Source: Paenibacillus turicensis (GTDB lineage Bacteria > Bacillota > Bacilli > Paenibacillales > Paenibacillaceae). From it: a stretch of 64,000 nucleotides of DNA. Of this stretch, positions 52,487-61,282 are shown in pieces. The stretch lies in assembly GCF_017873435.1 (NCBI RefSeq), contig NZ_JAGGKG010000002.1:124001-188000 (forward strand). Reading direction: 5' to 3'. The position numbers were made by a program, and so were the translations under genes. The notes beneath the pieces were generated by a model that was not told where the DNA came from, did not search any database, and saw only the letters and a program-made list of their open reading frames with translations. Each line of letters opens with the position of its first letter. The first letter of the stretch is position 1.

Positions 52487-52822
52487 ATGAGTTTTGATTA
52501 TTCTCTAATCGGCAAACGAATTAAACAAGCAAGAGAAGAACAGGGAATTACACAAGAGGTATTAGCTGAAAAACTGGATGTCTCAAATGCATATATCAGT
52601 AAAATTGAGAGAGGGAAAACACCCATTAACTTGGATCGTTTATCTCAATTGTGCGTCATCTTAGATGAAACACCTGAATATATCCTCAGTGGAGCAAATA
52701 GCCATTCCTCCGATTACTTGCGAAATGAAATTATTCTTTTATTAGAGAACTGCTCTCCTGAAAAGATTAATTTGATTATGAACATCATTAAATCAATTGT
52801 TGAATTCAAAGAGAAAAAATGA
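52487..52822 (+). CDS. XRE-family transcriptional regulator
   Basis: The product has 111 residues. The Cro/C1-type helix-turn-helix is at residues 5-65: LIGKRIKQAREEQGITQEVL, EKLDVSNAYISKIERGKTP. The C-terminal part (LENCSPEKINLIMNIIKSIVEF) is a short helical dimer or effector tail. ATG 52487 is chosen behind AGGTG; the GTG 52478 and ATG 52481 overlap that site. It is divergent from the HTH/TPR gene with a 162-base gap, so they may regulate one another. Confidence 0.85.
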   Translation: MSFDYSLIGKRIKQAREEQGITQEVLAEKLDVSNAYISKIERGKTPINLDRLSQLCVILDETPEYILSGANSHSSDYLRNEIILLLENCSPEKINLIMNIIKSIVEFKEKK

Positions 52823-52829
52823 GAAATAT

Positions 52830-52867
52830 AAAAAGAAGCATGGCGACTAAGCCAATGCTTCTTTTTA
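52830..52867. terminator. bidirectional terminator
   Basis: AAAAGAAGCATGGC, loop, GCCAATGCTTCTTTT. It ends the XRE gene and overlaps the stop codon of the convergent hydrolase gene. Confidence 0.85.
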
Positions 52868-53920
52868 TTGTCTCCACCATGCTACACTGTAGTTATCAAT
52901 TCCATCAATATTAGCGATTTGCCCAAGCATCGGTGTAACAATATGTGCTTCAGGCTGATCCCTAGCTACCTTCAGCAGCCTTTCAATTGGCTCCATCCAA
53001 GGATGAAATGCAAGGGTGTAAGCCCCCCAATGAATAGGCAACATCACTTTGCCTCGTAGATCGTGATGTGCTTGAAGGCTTTGCTCAGGGAACATATGCA
53101 AATCCTTCCATCTACGATCATATTGACCACATTGAATAAGTGTTAAGTCAAAGTGACCATACTTTTCACCAATTTTTTGGAATTGCGTCGCACTATATCC
53201 ACTATCCCCACTAAAGAAAATATTATGATTTTTACCTTGTACAACCCACGAGCTCCATAACGTCTTATTTTTCATTCCAATTTTTCTTCCAGAGGTATGC
53301 CTAGCTGGTGTAGCAATTAAGGGGATGTGCTCCAGCATCTCAGTTTGCCACCAATCCAGCTCTTTAATTTTTCCTGAGGAAATCCCCCACTTTTGCAAAT
53401 GACAGCCTACACCAAGTGGTACAACAAATTTGCCTACCTTGTGCTGTATCCCCATAATCGTTGGATAATCTAAATGATCATAATGATCATGTGACACCAA
53501 TACAACATCTATTGGAGGTAACTGAGTTATTTGCAATATAAAGCCTTGATTGTACCGCTTTGTCCCAATCCACGGTAACGGTGCAGGTGCATCACTAAAG
53601 ATTGGATCGATTAATATCCGTTTCTCATCAATTTGAAGCAGGACAGTAGAATGACCATACCAGACAACGTAATCCTGTTGTTGATTATACTCTGGTGCTG
53701 TACTTAAATGAACGGGTAAGGCTTGCTGTGGACGCAGCTGAGGTATAGGACGAGCAATGTCATAGCAAGTGCTTATAGCTCCACTTACCGTAATTTCTTT
53801 TTTGTAGGGCTGTGCATTTACAAAAGCATCGTTTTGTAGACGAGGGGATGCTTGATATTGGTTTAAATCACTATGAGATAATTTCCCCCCAAGTGCACAT
53901 AAATAATCTTGAAACCACAT
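52865..53920 (-). CDS. MBL-fold metal-dependent hydrolase (NAPE-PLD-like)
   Basis: The product has 351 residues. The metallo-beta-lactamase signature is VLVSHDHYDHLDYPTI (H-x-H-x-D-H), with VVWYGHSTVLLQIDEKRILID before it, FFSGDSGYSATQF (metal Asp) and MLPIHWGAYTLAF later. The arrangement is that of N-acylphosphatidylethanolamine phospholipase D-like and UlaG-like hydrolases; the bacterial substrate is unknown. Cytosolic, no signal peptide. ATG 53920 has GGGAG upstream. Confidence 0.85.
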   Translation of the reverse strand: MWFQDYLCALGGKLSHSDLNQYQASPRLQNDAFVNAQPYKKEITVSGAISTCYDIARPIPQLRPQQALPVHLSTAPEYNQQQDYVVWYGHSTVLLQIDEKRILIDPIFSDAPAPLPWIGTKRYNQGFILQITQLPPIDVVLVSHDHYDHLDYPTIMGIQHKVGKFVVPLGVGCHLQKWGISSGKIKELDWWQTEMLEHIPLIATPARHTSGRKIGMKNKTLWSSWVVQGKNHNIFFSGDSGYSATQFQKIGEKYGHFDLTLIQCGQYDRRWKDLHMFPEQSLQAHHDLRGKVMLPIHWGAYTLAFHPWMEPIERLLKVARDQPEAHIVTPMLGQIANIDGIDNYSVAWWRQ

Positions 53921-54074
53921 TTGATCCTAAACACTCCCATCTAGCACAATGTTATACAACGTAATCGCAAACTGCTGATGGTCTAGTTTCCCAAATTATC
54001 TATAAATTTATTCCTGTTCTCTCATTCTCCTAGTTTCCTTATATAAATTTCTGCTTGTTAATTAATTTTATTTA

Positions 54075-54242
54075 TCAGATCTTTTCTATTTTCATAGCGC
54101 TTGCACTCTCTATTTTTTTGAAAGATTTAGCTTTACGCCACTCTGTTCCATAATGTTTCCTACAAAAACCTTTAGCATAATGCTTATTTTCACAACCTTC
54201 TGCTATACATTTCCTCATAGGATAAATACGTTGGCGTCCCAT
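54075..54242 (-). CDS. small Cys/His-rich protein
   Basis: The product has 55 residues. It carries CIAEGCENKHYAKGFCRKHYG, a Cys-x4-Cys...Cys-x2-His pattern that may bind zinc; similar zinc-ribbon-like motifs occur in small phage and bacterial proteins. ATG 54242 lies behind GGAGGAG, whereas the in-frame ATG at 54257 overlaps it. It has no operon partner. Function unknown; HNH-associated zinc motifs show a similar pattern. Confidence 0.6.
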   Translation of the reverse strand: MGRQRIYPMRKCIAEGCENKHYAKGFCRKHYGTEWRKAKSFKKIESASAMKIEKI

Positions 54243-54373
54243 TTTCTTCTCCTCCATAACAACATCAGCTATATTTTTATTAGTTATGGAGTTTTATATC
54301 AGATCATTCTGAACAATTTCTAGACAAATTCTAAACATTTGCACAAAAATTTATGAAAAATTTTCGTTTCTAA

Positions 54374-54409
54374 CAAAAACGCCTACTATCCAAATTTAAG
54401 ATAGTAGGC
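54374..54409 (-). terminator. terminator beyond the nrd operon
   Basis: GCCTACTATC, nine-base loop, GATAGTAGGC, then GTTTTTGTT on the minus strand. The only minus-strand gene ending upstream is nrdF. Confidence 0.7.
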
Positions 54410-54425
54410 TCTATTACAATCCCTA

Positions 54426-54592
54426 AAGTTTGCAATACTGCAAGCTGAGTGGAGTTTTGAAGGAATGTTGACAAGCAAAGCGTGCGCATTTAAAATCCGG
54501 ATTCCATCCTCAAAATTACAGTTTAGGAATCCGGATTTAAGAGCGCTGGAGGCATCCTTCAAAACGTAACGAAGCTTCAGTAGCGCAAACTT
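54426..54592. repeat. 167-bp imperfect palindrome next to nrdF
   Basis: The ends are AAGTTTGC (54426-54433) and GCAAACTT (54585-54592). Inside, the pairing goes on with TACTG.AAGCTG against CAGCTTC-type sequence, then TTTTGAAGGAATG against CATCCTTCAAAA. The centre is a second hairpin built on AATCCGGATTCC and GGAATCCGGATT. The right end is two bases from the nrdF stop. It codes for nothing and looks like a MITE or a REP-type hairpin. No other gene is seen between 54258 and 54594. Confidence 0.6.
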
Positions 54593-54594
54593 AC

Positions 54595-55563
54595 TTAAAA
54601 ATCAAACTTAAAATCATCATCCGTCAATTGCTCAACATGCATCGCACGTACGTAACCATTTCCTTTTTTGGAGAAAAAGTCATGTTGTTTTGTGCGCGTA
54701 TTGATGCCATTAAACACGATTGGGTTAACCTCTGGCTCATCAAACGGTGGCTCAAAACCAAGGTTCATAAACGCCTTATTCGCATTGTAACGAAGGAAAG
54801 CCTTTACTTCATCTGTAAGCCCAATTGGTGTATACAATTCCTCTGTGTAGGCTTCTTCGTTGGCATACAACGTATCAAACAATTGCTTAAACGTAGCATA
54901 CAGCTCTTCTTGCTCTTGTGGATCAAATTGGTTATAGATTTCTTGCGCAAGCAAACCTACGTAGACACCGTGAATACTTTCATCACGAAGAATCAAGTCA
55001 ATAATTTCCCCACTACATGTCATTTTACCTTGTCCAGCTAAGTACAATGGATAAAAGAAACCACTATAGAACAAATAGGTTTCTAGTAGCACTGAAGATG
55101 CCATCGCTAGGAATAAATCCTTGTCTGTCTCAATTTGATTATAATATTTAGATATTTCTTGTGCCTTGTATTGCAAATTAGGATGTCTTTCTACCCATGC
55201 AAATACAGCATCAATTTCTTCTGTCGTTGCAAGCGTCGTAAAAATACTACTATAAGACTTCGCATGAATTTGCTCCATCATTGCCATAAAGCCAAGCACC
55301 GCTTTACGCTGTAAGCCATCCACATGCTCCAGTATTTTAGGCATCCCTACGCCACCTTGGACGGTATCAAGCAAAGTCAGTCCACCTAACACCTTCATGT
55401 AGGTGTCACGTTCTGCATCACTTAACGTAATCCATGACATTTTATCGTCAGACAACGGAATTTCATCATCTGTCCAGAATTGCTGAATATTTTGATACCA
55501 AAACATATTAGTAAAATCATCATCGGGCCGATTCCAGTTAACGGCTTGGATGCTGTTAGTCAT
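54595..55563 (-). CDS. nrdF: class Ib ribonucleotide reductase beta subunit
   Basis: The product has 322 residues. It is the radical-bearing ferritin-like subunit: the metal ligands lie in [10 protein letters not shown]-following helices ([30 protein letters not shown]), and [19 protein letters not shown] is the usual N-terminus. The C-terminus DDDFKFDF is the peptide that binds NrdE. ATG 55563 lies behind GAAGGGG. It comes 33 bases after nrdE in the operon nrdI-nrdE-nrdF. Confidence 0.95.
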   Translation of the reverse strand: MTNSIQAVNWNRPDDDFTNMFWYQNIQQFWTDDEIPLSDDKMSWITLSDAERDTYMKVLGGLTLLDTVQGGVGMPKILEHVDGLQRKAVLGFMAMMEQIHAKSYSSIFTTLATTEEIDAVFAWVERHPNLQYKAQEISKYYNQIETDKDLFLAMASSVLLETYLFYSGFFYPLYLAGQGKMTCSGEIIDLILRDESIHGVYVGLLAQEIYNQFDPQEQEELYATFKQLFDTLYANEEAYTEELYTPIGLTDEVKAFLRYNANKAFMNLGFEPPFDEPEVNPIVFNGINTRTKQHDFFSKKGNGYVRAMHVEQLTDDDFKFDF

Positions 55564-55596
55564 TTTTACTTGCCCCTTCCTCAACCTACCTTCACA

Positions 55597-57681
55597 TTAC
55601 ACTGAACAGCTAATGCACTCTTCCACCGTCAGACGATTGGTACGTGTATAATAAAGTGATTTCAAGCCTTTACGTGCAGCATACACATAGTAACGTGCTA
55701 GTTCTCTTGTTGTAACATCACTATTGACATGCAGAACTGTAGATACACCTTGGTCAATATGCTGTTGAATCTCAGCGATCAGATCAAGCACCTTGAACTG
55801 ATTCATTTGATAAGCAGATTTATAGTAGAAAAAGTTTTCTTGATTCATATATGGCATTGGATAATAAGTGGTTGAATTCGCATACGTACGAGTCTCAATT
55901 TGCTCTACAATCGGCATTACACTAGATGTCGCATTTTGTACATACGAAATACTTTGTGTTGGTGCAATCGCCAATCGATACGCATGATAAAGACCATGCT
56001 CCTGCACTTTTGCCTTAAGCTCTGCCCACTCTGCTGGCCCTGGAATGTCCATACCCTCAAACAAGGATTGTACCTTTGCACTTACAGGTGAGAAATCCTC
56101 TGACAAATAACGATCAAAATAAGTGCCTTTGCTATATTCAGACTGTTCAAAGCCTTCAAACGTAATCTTATGATCACGTGCAATTTCCATACTTTTTTCA
56201 ATGGAGTAAAAATTCATCATCATAAAGAAAGTACGCGCAAATTCCTTTGCTTCATCACTTTCAAAAGCAATTTTATTTTTAGCAAGATATCCATGGAGGT
56301 TCATCGCACCGAGACCTACGGAATGCATTTCACGATTTGCCTTTGCTACCCCTGGAGCATTTGCAATATTGGTCATATCACTTACAGAGGTTAAACCAAC
56401 GATACCTTCATGCACAGATTCCCGAATTTTTTTCATTTCCATTACATTTACGATATTAAGAGACGCTAAGTTACAGCAAATATCTCTACGGATAATATCC
56501 TCTTGATCGTAGTTCGTAATGTCAGACGTTTCTTGTAGCTGGAAAATTTCGGTACATAAATTAGACATTTTAATTGGACCGATATCCTTTAAAGCATGAG
56601 CGGAATTCGCATTACTTTTGTTCATAATGTATGGATAACCAGACTCTAGCTGGATCGTTGCAATTTTCGTCAACATATCACGTGCGCTCATAATTGGCTT
56701 TTTGCGAACACGAGGATCAGCTAATAACACATCATACATTTCATCCAAATCCATATCATCCAAATGTGTACCATAAGCCTTAAACACACTATAAGGCGCA
56801 AATACATGTAACAGTTCATTGTCTTCAGCTAATTTATAAAAGCGGTTTGGCACAATTAAGCCGATTGACAACGTCTTGAGGCGTGTCTTTTCATCGGCAT
56901 TAATTTTTTTACTATCAAGTAGCTCCAGTACATCCCAACCAAAAATGTTGTAGTAACCTGCACCTGAACCTTTACGTTGGCCCATTTGATCCGCATAGGA
57001 GAAGGAATCCTCAAGCAACTTAAGTACTGGCATAATCCCTTTGGCTGCATCCTCTACACCTTTAATGCTTTCACCACGTCCACGTAGCTTGGATAGGTTC
57101 ACTGCCACACCACCGCCAATTTTGGATAACTGAAGGCATGTACTAATAACATAGTTAATCGAATTTAAAGAGTCGTCCATTTCAAGCAGGAAGCAAGATA
57201 CCATTTCACCACGTCTACTTTTACCTGCATTTAAAAAGGTAGGTGTAGCGGGCTGTAAGCGTTGCTCCATCATCGATACCGCAAGCATTTTAGCCGTCTC
57301 ATAGTTCCCTCTACCTAAATGTAGCGCTACAGTTGCGACACGATCAGAATAATGCTCTAAGTATTTGGCGCGATCGTTTGTTTTAAGCGCATAGTCAGTA
57401 TAAAACTTCGATGCTGCCATATAAGATTGGAACTTAAAGTTATAATCCCTTGTTAGTTGGTAGATTTCTGTTACTTGCTCTGACGTATAACTTTCATACA
57501 AGTTTTCGTAATAATCATTGTCAATCATATATTTAATTTGTGAAGCGATACTATCAAACTTCACGCTTTTTTGCTCAACCTCGTTCATAAACGCTTCTAC
57601 AGCTTCGGCATCTTTCTCTAATTGGAAAAAGCCTGCCGAGTTCCGTTGCATAATTAGGTTATTTAGTTCAATATGTTGCAA
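55597..57681 (-). CDS. nrdE: class Ib ribonucleotide reductase alpha subunit
   Basis: The product has 694 residues. It carries the catalytic barrel with the cysteines in RGEMVSCFLLEMDDS and CCNLASLNI, the dNDP-binding SKLRGRGE, and the C-terminal CISCSV that is regenerated by a redoxin. It reduces ribonucleoside diphosphates to deoxy forms. The start is TTG 57681 behind GAGAGGTGA. It overlaps nrdI by 14 bases. Two NrdR boxes upstream of nrdI should repress the operon when ATP/dATP signals plenty. Confidence 0.95.
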   Translation of the reverse strand: MQHIELNNLIMQRNSAGFFQLEKDAEAVEAFMNEVEQKSVKFDSIASQIKYMIDNDYYENLYESYTSEQVTEIYQLTRDYNFKFQSYMAASKFYTDYALKTNDRAKYLEHYSDRVATVALHLGRGNYETAKMLAVSMMEQRLQPATPTFLNAGKSRRGEMVSCFLLEMDDSLNSINYVISTCLQLSKIGGGVAVNLSKLRGRGESIKGVEDAAKGIMPVLKLLEDSFSYADQMGQRKGSGAGYYNIFGWDVLELLDSKKINADEKTRLKTLSIGLIVPNRFYKLAEDNELLHVFAPYSVFKAYGTHLDDMDLDEMYDVLLADPRVRKKPIMSARDMLTKIATIQLESGYPYIMNKSNANSAHALKDIGPIKMSNLCTEIFQLQETSDITNYDQEDIIRRDICCNLASLNIVNVMEMKKIRESVHEGIVGLTSVSDMTNIANAPGVAKANREMHSVGLGAMNLHGYLAKNKIAFESDEAKEFARTFFMMMNFYSIEKSMEIARDHKITFEGFEQSEYSKGTYFDRYLSEDFSPVSAKVQSLFEGMDIPGPAEWAELKAKVQEHGLYHAYRLAIAPTQSISYVQNATSSVMPIVEQIETRTYANSTTYYPMPYMNQENFFYYKSAYQMNQFKVLDLIAEIQQHIDQGVSTVLHVNSDVTTRELARYYVYAARKGLKSLYYTRTNRLTVEECISCSV

Positions 57682-58027
57682 CCCGGCTCACCTCTCTCTC
57701 AAATAATAGGGCATCATTTTTAGTTCCTGCCATCTCAAATTTGCTAATAATCGGCACATGATAACGTTCCGCAATTAAATCTGCACTTCTACCAAATTTA
57801 TTGCCCCAATTTCGGTTTCCGCTTGCAGCAACTCCAAGCATTTGCTGATAATTACGCTCCAAAAACGCCCGAACGCGTGGAGGAACCTCCCCAAATCCCG
57901 TTGTATAAGTTACAAGCACAAAAGGCTCATCCACCTTCATCTGCTCATCAATTTGAATCGCTGGAAGGCTCAATTTATTGATGAATCTCTTTACATTTCC
58001 CGTCTTGGAATCGTACGCAATCAGCAT
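57668..58027 (-). CDS. nrdI: flavodoxin-like NrdI
   Basis: The product has 119 residues. LIAYDSKTGNVKRFI is the flavin-binding N-terminus, and ASGNRNWGNKFGRSAD the second flavin site. NrdI supplies oxidant or electrons to form the dimanganese-tyrosyl radical of NrdF. ATG 58027 follows AAAGGAG; the frame from 58093 extends past a possible promoter and is rejected as start. It overlaps nrdE. Confidence 0.9.
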   Translation of the reverse strand: MLIAYDSKTGNVKRFINKLSLPAIQIDEQMKVDEPFVLVTYTTGFGEVPPRVRAFLERNYQQMLGVAASGNRNWGNKFGRSADLIAERYHVPIISKFEMAGTKNDALLFEREVSRVATY

Positions 58028-58101
58028 GGCTCTAGCTCCTTTTCTATCAAAATATATATACGTTTTAAGCTTTAATTTATTTGTATGTAACAATAGCTAT
58101 A

Positions 58102-58149
58102 ACGCTATATATTGTATTGCATTTAATAATCTAAACCAAGATGTAGTGT
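58102..58149. promoter_or_regulatory. two NrdR boxes before nrdI
   Basis: Box 1 is ACGCTATATATTGTAT (58102-58117), 13 of 16 bases of the NrdR consensus as I remember it. Box 2 is AACCAAGATGTAGTGT (58134-58149), 11 of 16. They are 32 bases apart, three helical turns, as usual for NrdR. Confidence 0.65.
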
Positions 58150-58187
58150 TTGTCAATCTATCAAAAGCCTAGAAAGGAGAAAAAATA

Positions 58188-58229
58188 GTGCTGAAAATCC
58201 CGAGACATATTGATTTTAAAAGCTTCTAA
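58188..58229 (+). other. short frame with a good ribosome binding site in the 58028-58404 gap
   Basis: GTG 58188 lies eight bases after AAAGGAG and encodes MLKIPRHIDFKSF (13 residues), then a stop. It is far too short to judge as a protein and has no gene behind it. The rest of the gap holds the NrdR boxes, the nrd promoter and the terminator at 58285-58309. Confidence 0.2.
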
Positions 58230-58284
58230 AAGTTTTTAAAATTTTTATTTTAGAAATGATTTAACCGAAGAAGGAAAAGCAGAG

Positions 58285-58309
58285 AAAAAACAGCCGAAAC
58301 CGGCTGCTT
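58285..58309 (-). terminator. terminator of the 58405-58929 gene
   Basis: GCAGCCGG-TTT-CGGCTG on the minus strand, followed by six T. It is about 95 bases past the stop codon. Confidence 0.7.
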
Positions 58310-58404
58310 AAAATTATAGAAGTGGGTCTTACACTTACTCAAAATAAGCAAGCGAATTTTATTATAGCATATCAAAACGAGTTATGTCGTAAAATATATT
58401 AAAT

Positions 58405-58929
58405 TTAAATTGTATCCCATCTTTTTTCGTATTTTTGTAAGTTTGAAGGTATAGAGGACATCGGTTCAGACACAATCAATCGTACCTTGGTGATCCATTC
58501 CTCAAAGGAAGGATAGGACGCAAACAGCTGGCTATAGTAAGGTGACATATAAATAAAATAAGGTGCAGCATATTTTGTCGTTATATGCCTAAATGCCGCT
58601 TCCATTGGCGTATACTTTTTACGTTTTTCTTCCCACAGCTCAATGCCTAGATCATATGTATCTGGTAATTGCTGTATCCAATCCTGTAGCCTTTGCTCTC
58701 TTTTATAGAAGCGATCCACCCTTTTATTACTATCCATTCTTCTTACTGTTTCCTCATGTAAGGGGTAAAGGATCAATTTTTTAAACTTGTGCTCCCTAAC
58801 ATAGTTAAGTGCCACACTAAGTTGTTCATCACTTGTGTCCTGAAAGTCATCGTAATAGATCACAGTTCCCTTCCTGTCAGGCGTAGCTGGTGTAGCTCCA
58901 AAAGGAATCATCGTTTGCTCTCTTGCCAT
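58405..58929 (-). CDS. uncharacterised cytosolic protein of 174 residues
   Basis: I do not recognise this family. The product is soluble, rich in Tyr and basic residues, with no signal peptide. Visible blocks are GTVIYYDDFQDTSDEQLSVA, FKKLILYPLHEETVRRMD, and EAAFRHITTKYAAPYFIYMS. The Lys/Arg-rich centre (RVDRFYKREQRLQDWI) could bind nucleic acid, but this is a guess. ATG 58929 follows AAGGAG. The next gene upstream (58978-59262) reads the same way with a 48-base gap, so they may be one unit. Confidence 0.65.
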   Translation of the reverse strand: MAREQTMIPFGATPATPDRKGTVIYYDDFQDTSDEQLSVALNYVREHKFKKLILYPLHEETVRRMDSNKRVDRFYKREQRLQDWIQQLPDTYDLGIELWEEKRKKYTPMEAAFRHITTKYAAPYFIYMSPYYSQLFASYPSFEEWITKVRLIVSEPMSSIPSNLQKYEKRWDTI

Positions 58930-58977
58930 CCTCAGGCTCCTTCCTTACTAGCTTTCTACTTTTTAACTTTAATTACG

Positions 58978-59262
58978 TTAGGTTAAATGATTTTTACAAA
59001 ATACTTCAAGTTCTGCAAGCTCATCATCCTCAAGCTCAAAATCAAGATATTTACGGCTATTCCGTTCATATAGCTCATACTTAATAATCCCCTCCTGCTC
59101 TGGGGTAATGCCATAGATCGCACGAATATAAACCCCTTGCTCAGAGTAAAGCTCGTCCTCCTCATCAACAGCAATGTCCAGCAAAAACTCATATCTTTCC
59201 CCTGTCAATATGCCAAAAGGGTCCTTAACTAATTCAACACTGTATTCAGTAATCGTTAACAT
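58978..59262 (-). CDS. small acidic protein (DUF6509-like)
   Basis: The product has 94 residues, strongly acidic (DIAVDEEDELY, ELEDDELAELE). The opening LTITEYSVELVKDPFGIL and the phrase GERYEFLLDI resemble a small bacillal family annotated as DUF6509, recalled from memory. ATG 59262 lies behind GGAGAGGA; the frame from 59286 is less likely. Function unknown. Confidence 0.65.
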   Translation of the reverse strand: MLTITEYSVELVKDPFGILTGERYEFLLDIAVDEEDELYSEQGVYIRAIYGITPEQEGIIKYELYERNSRKYLDFELEDDELAELEVFCKNHLT

Positions 59263-59421
59263 ATAAAATATCCTCTCCAAGTTCAAGTTTTAACATTCCT
59301 ACTATACCATACAAAATAAAATTCACTAAAAATGATGTAGTTATAGAATCAATAAATTAGGCAACCCTACAAAAAGGGAGTATCCCTAAGACCTACTAAT
59401 ACAGTCAAGGAGATGACAGAG

Positions 59422-59589
59422 ATGAAATACAGCTCAGAAGATAAGCTTCGAAACAAACGAGACGACGCAGGTGATTCGTTAGCAGAAAAAAAGAAAATGA
59501 AGCAAGGAGTCGATATTGAACCCGAAGCAGACGAATGGGTAGCTAAACCCACCGGGTATATTGACCCAGACCATAACACTAAAAATTAG
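59422..59589 (+). CDS. small hydrophilic protein of 55 residues
   Basis: The frame ATG 59422 follows GGAG at nine bases. It encodes a highly charged peptide starting MKYSSEDKLRNKRDDAGDSL and ending in PTGYIDPDHNTKN. Small charged proteins like this are frequent in spore formers. It lies opposite a longer antisense frame that has no ribosome binding site, and I prefer the plus-strand reading. The following terminator fits its 3' end. Function unknown. Confidence 0.6.
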   Translation: MKYSSEDKLRNKRDDAGDSLAEKKKMKQGVDIEPEADEWVAKPTGYIDPDHNTKN

Positions 59590-59629
59590 TAAGTCAAGCT
59601 TTGCCTAAATATATTGTCGTAAAATAGGT

Positions 59630-59685
59630 TAAAACGCCGCCAATGCAATGAATTAAATCAACTTCATGCATTAGGCGGTGTTTTA
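59630..59685. terminator. bidirectional terminator
   Basis: AAAACGCCGCC and GGCGGTGTTTT, with further pairing AATGCA/TGCATT inside, between the small gene and the convergent phosphatase gene. Confidence 0.8.
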
Positions 59686-59688
59686 AAT

Positions 59689-60360
59689 CTACATCGCATT
59701 TTGAGGCTTTGGGTTCCACTTGTATTCTAGTAAATATTGGTAAGTCATAATACATACTGCTGACCAGCATCCACTAATAAAATAACCACCAACGACATCA
59801 CTTGGGAAATGGACTCCTAAATAGATCCGACTTACACCAATAATTACGATTAAGAAGGCGCTGACTAGAATGGTGAGTACCCTTGAAAACGTATTAGGCA
59901 TATGCTTCCATATCAAAAAGGCAATTGTAAAATATAAAGTGAAGGCAGCCATAGAATGCCCACTAGGAAAGCTATACCCCGTCTCTTCTATTAGTCTGTG
60001 TAGCGTTGGACGCTGGCGCGAAAATTTTAATTTTAGCAAAACATTGAGGAGCACTGAACCTGAACCTGAAATTAGAAATAACCATAATTCCTTACGATGT
60101 TTGAGTCCAAAAAATAAAAAGAGCATCGTTATGACTGAAATGACGAGCACCTGAGGGGTACTCCCAAGCCAAGTGAAAAACAACATCACCTGGGTAAGCG
60201 GTGGTGATTCCATGCCTTGAATCTTACTGATTACAATATTATCAAATGAACTTATCCATGAACTATGTATATTTATTGCAATTGCACTAAAAATAAAAAT
60301 ACAGCCAATCGCTACCATGGTCCAAATCGCTGAAATATGCATTTTCTTTTCTTTTTTCAT
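59689..60360 (-). CDS. PAP2-family phosphatase
   Basis: The product has 223 residues, with six membrane segments. The PAP2 active site is complete: KLKFSRQRP (motif C1, Lys-x6-Arg-Pro), YSFPSGHSMAAF (C2 with His) and SRIYLGVHFPSDVVGG (C3 with Arg and His). These enzymes dephosphorylate lipid phosphates outside the membrane; undecaprenyl-diphosphate or phosphatidate is a likely substrate. ATG 60360 follows GAGGAG. Confidence 0.9.
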   Translation of the reverse strand: MKKEKKMHISAIWTMVAIGCIFIFSAIAINIHSSWISSFDNIVISKIQGMESPPLTQVMLFFTWLGSTPQVLVISVITMLFLFFGLKHRKELWLFLISGSGSVLLNVLLKLKFSRQRPTLHRLIEETGYSFPSGHSMAAFTLYFTIAFLIWKHMPNTFSRVLTILVSAFLIVIIGVSRIYLGVHFPSDVVGGYFISGCWSAVCIMTYQYLLEYKWNPKPQNAM

Positions 60361-60520
60361 CTTACTTTCTCCTCATCCTATCCTCTATCTAGGTGTATAT
60401 CCATCCTAACAATTTTATTGTTCCATGTTACACGCATTTTACACACATCTCAACTTTTTACAATTTGGTGCGACATAGGAAAGGGACACCTCTATTAGAA
60501 GCATCCCCTTTCACCTACGA

Positions 60521-61123
60521 TTATGATTTAAAAACCTTCACCCGCTCAGCTAACGGCTTGTACTCTTTTTCCCCTGGTGCAGCAGTTGGTTTACCAAAAG
60601 GCATCTGCGCTCTTAATTTCCAAGAAGCAGGAATGTTAAATTCATTTGCCACCGCTTCATCAATAAGTGGATTGTAATGTTGTAATGACGCTCCTACACC
60701 TTCATCTGACAATGCTGTCCATACTACATATTGAAGTATGCCCGATGCCTGATCAGACCAAATCGGAAAATTATCAGCATATAACGCGAACTGCTCTTGA
60801 AGACTTTTAATTACATCCTGATCCTCAAAAAACAGTACTGTCCCCCGTCCACTTTGGAAAGAAGCTAGTTTTTCTTCGGTTGGCGTAAAGTTTGCTTCAG
60901 GCACCACCTTCCTTAGCGCTTCCTTTACAATCACATTCCAAAACTTATCATGCTGGGCACCAAACAAAATAACGACACGCGAGCTTTGGGAGTTAAATGA
61001 TGTTGGAGAATGTAAAACCGCTTCACCTACAAGCTCTTCTACACGTTCGTCAGGAATAACAGCTTCCTTGCTTAATCCATAAATACTGCGTCTTTCCTTC
61101 ACTGCTTTTAAAAACTCACTCAT
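60521..61123 (-). CDS. nitroreductase-family oxidoreductase
   Basis: The product has 200 residues. The FMN-binding motif is KERRSIYGLSKE at the N-terminus, followed by SFNSQSSRVVIL and GVGASLQHYNPL, and FGKPTAAPGEKEYKPL near the end. This is the flavin-dependent NAD(P)H oxidoreductase fold (YdgI/YodC-type), dimeric, cytosolic. The physiological substrate is unknown. ATG 61123 follows AGGAG. Confidence 0.9.
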   Translation of the reverse strand: MSEFLKAVKERRSIYGLSKEAVIPDERVEELVGEAVLHSPTSFNSQSSRVVILFGAQHDKFWNVIVKEALRKVVPEANFTPTEEKLASFQSGRGTVLFFEDQDVIKSLQEQFALYADNFPIWSDQASGILQYVVWTALSDEGVGASLQHYNPLIDEAVANEFNIPASWKLRAQMPFGKPTAAPGEKEYKPLAERVKVFKS

Positions 61124-61282
61124 ATTAGTTAACTCCTATTCAAATATTTTTTGGCACTACTAATTGATTGTTACCATCTAGCTCATTTCATACACATTTA
61201 TTAATTTTTCTTAAAAGATGAAATACTAAGCCTAATGGGTTATAATGGAAATATTAAATTGTTTTGGGAGTGTTTAAATACA

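Noticed and set aside
58188-58229. 13-residue peptide gene with a ribosome binding site
   Set aside because: Too short to judge and no downstream gene; listed only as a weak feature.
59367-59579. Minus-strand frame of 70 codons
   Set aside because: The plus-strand frame 59422-59589 has a good ribosome binding site and a terminator, and this one has neither.
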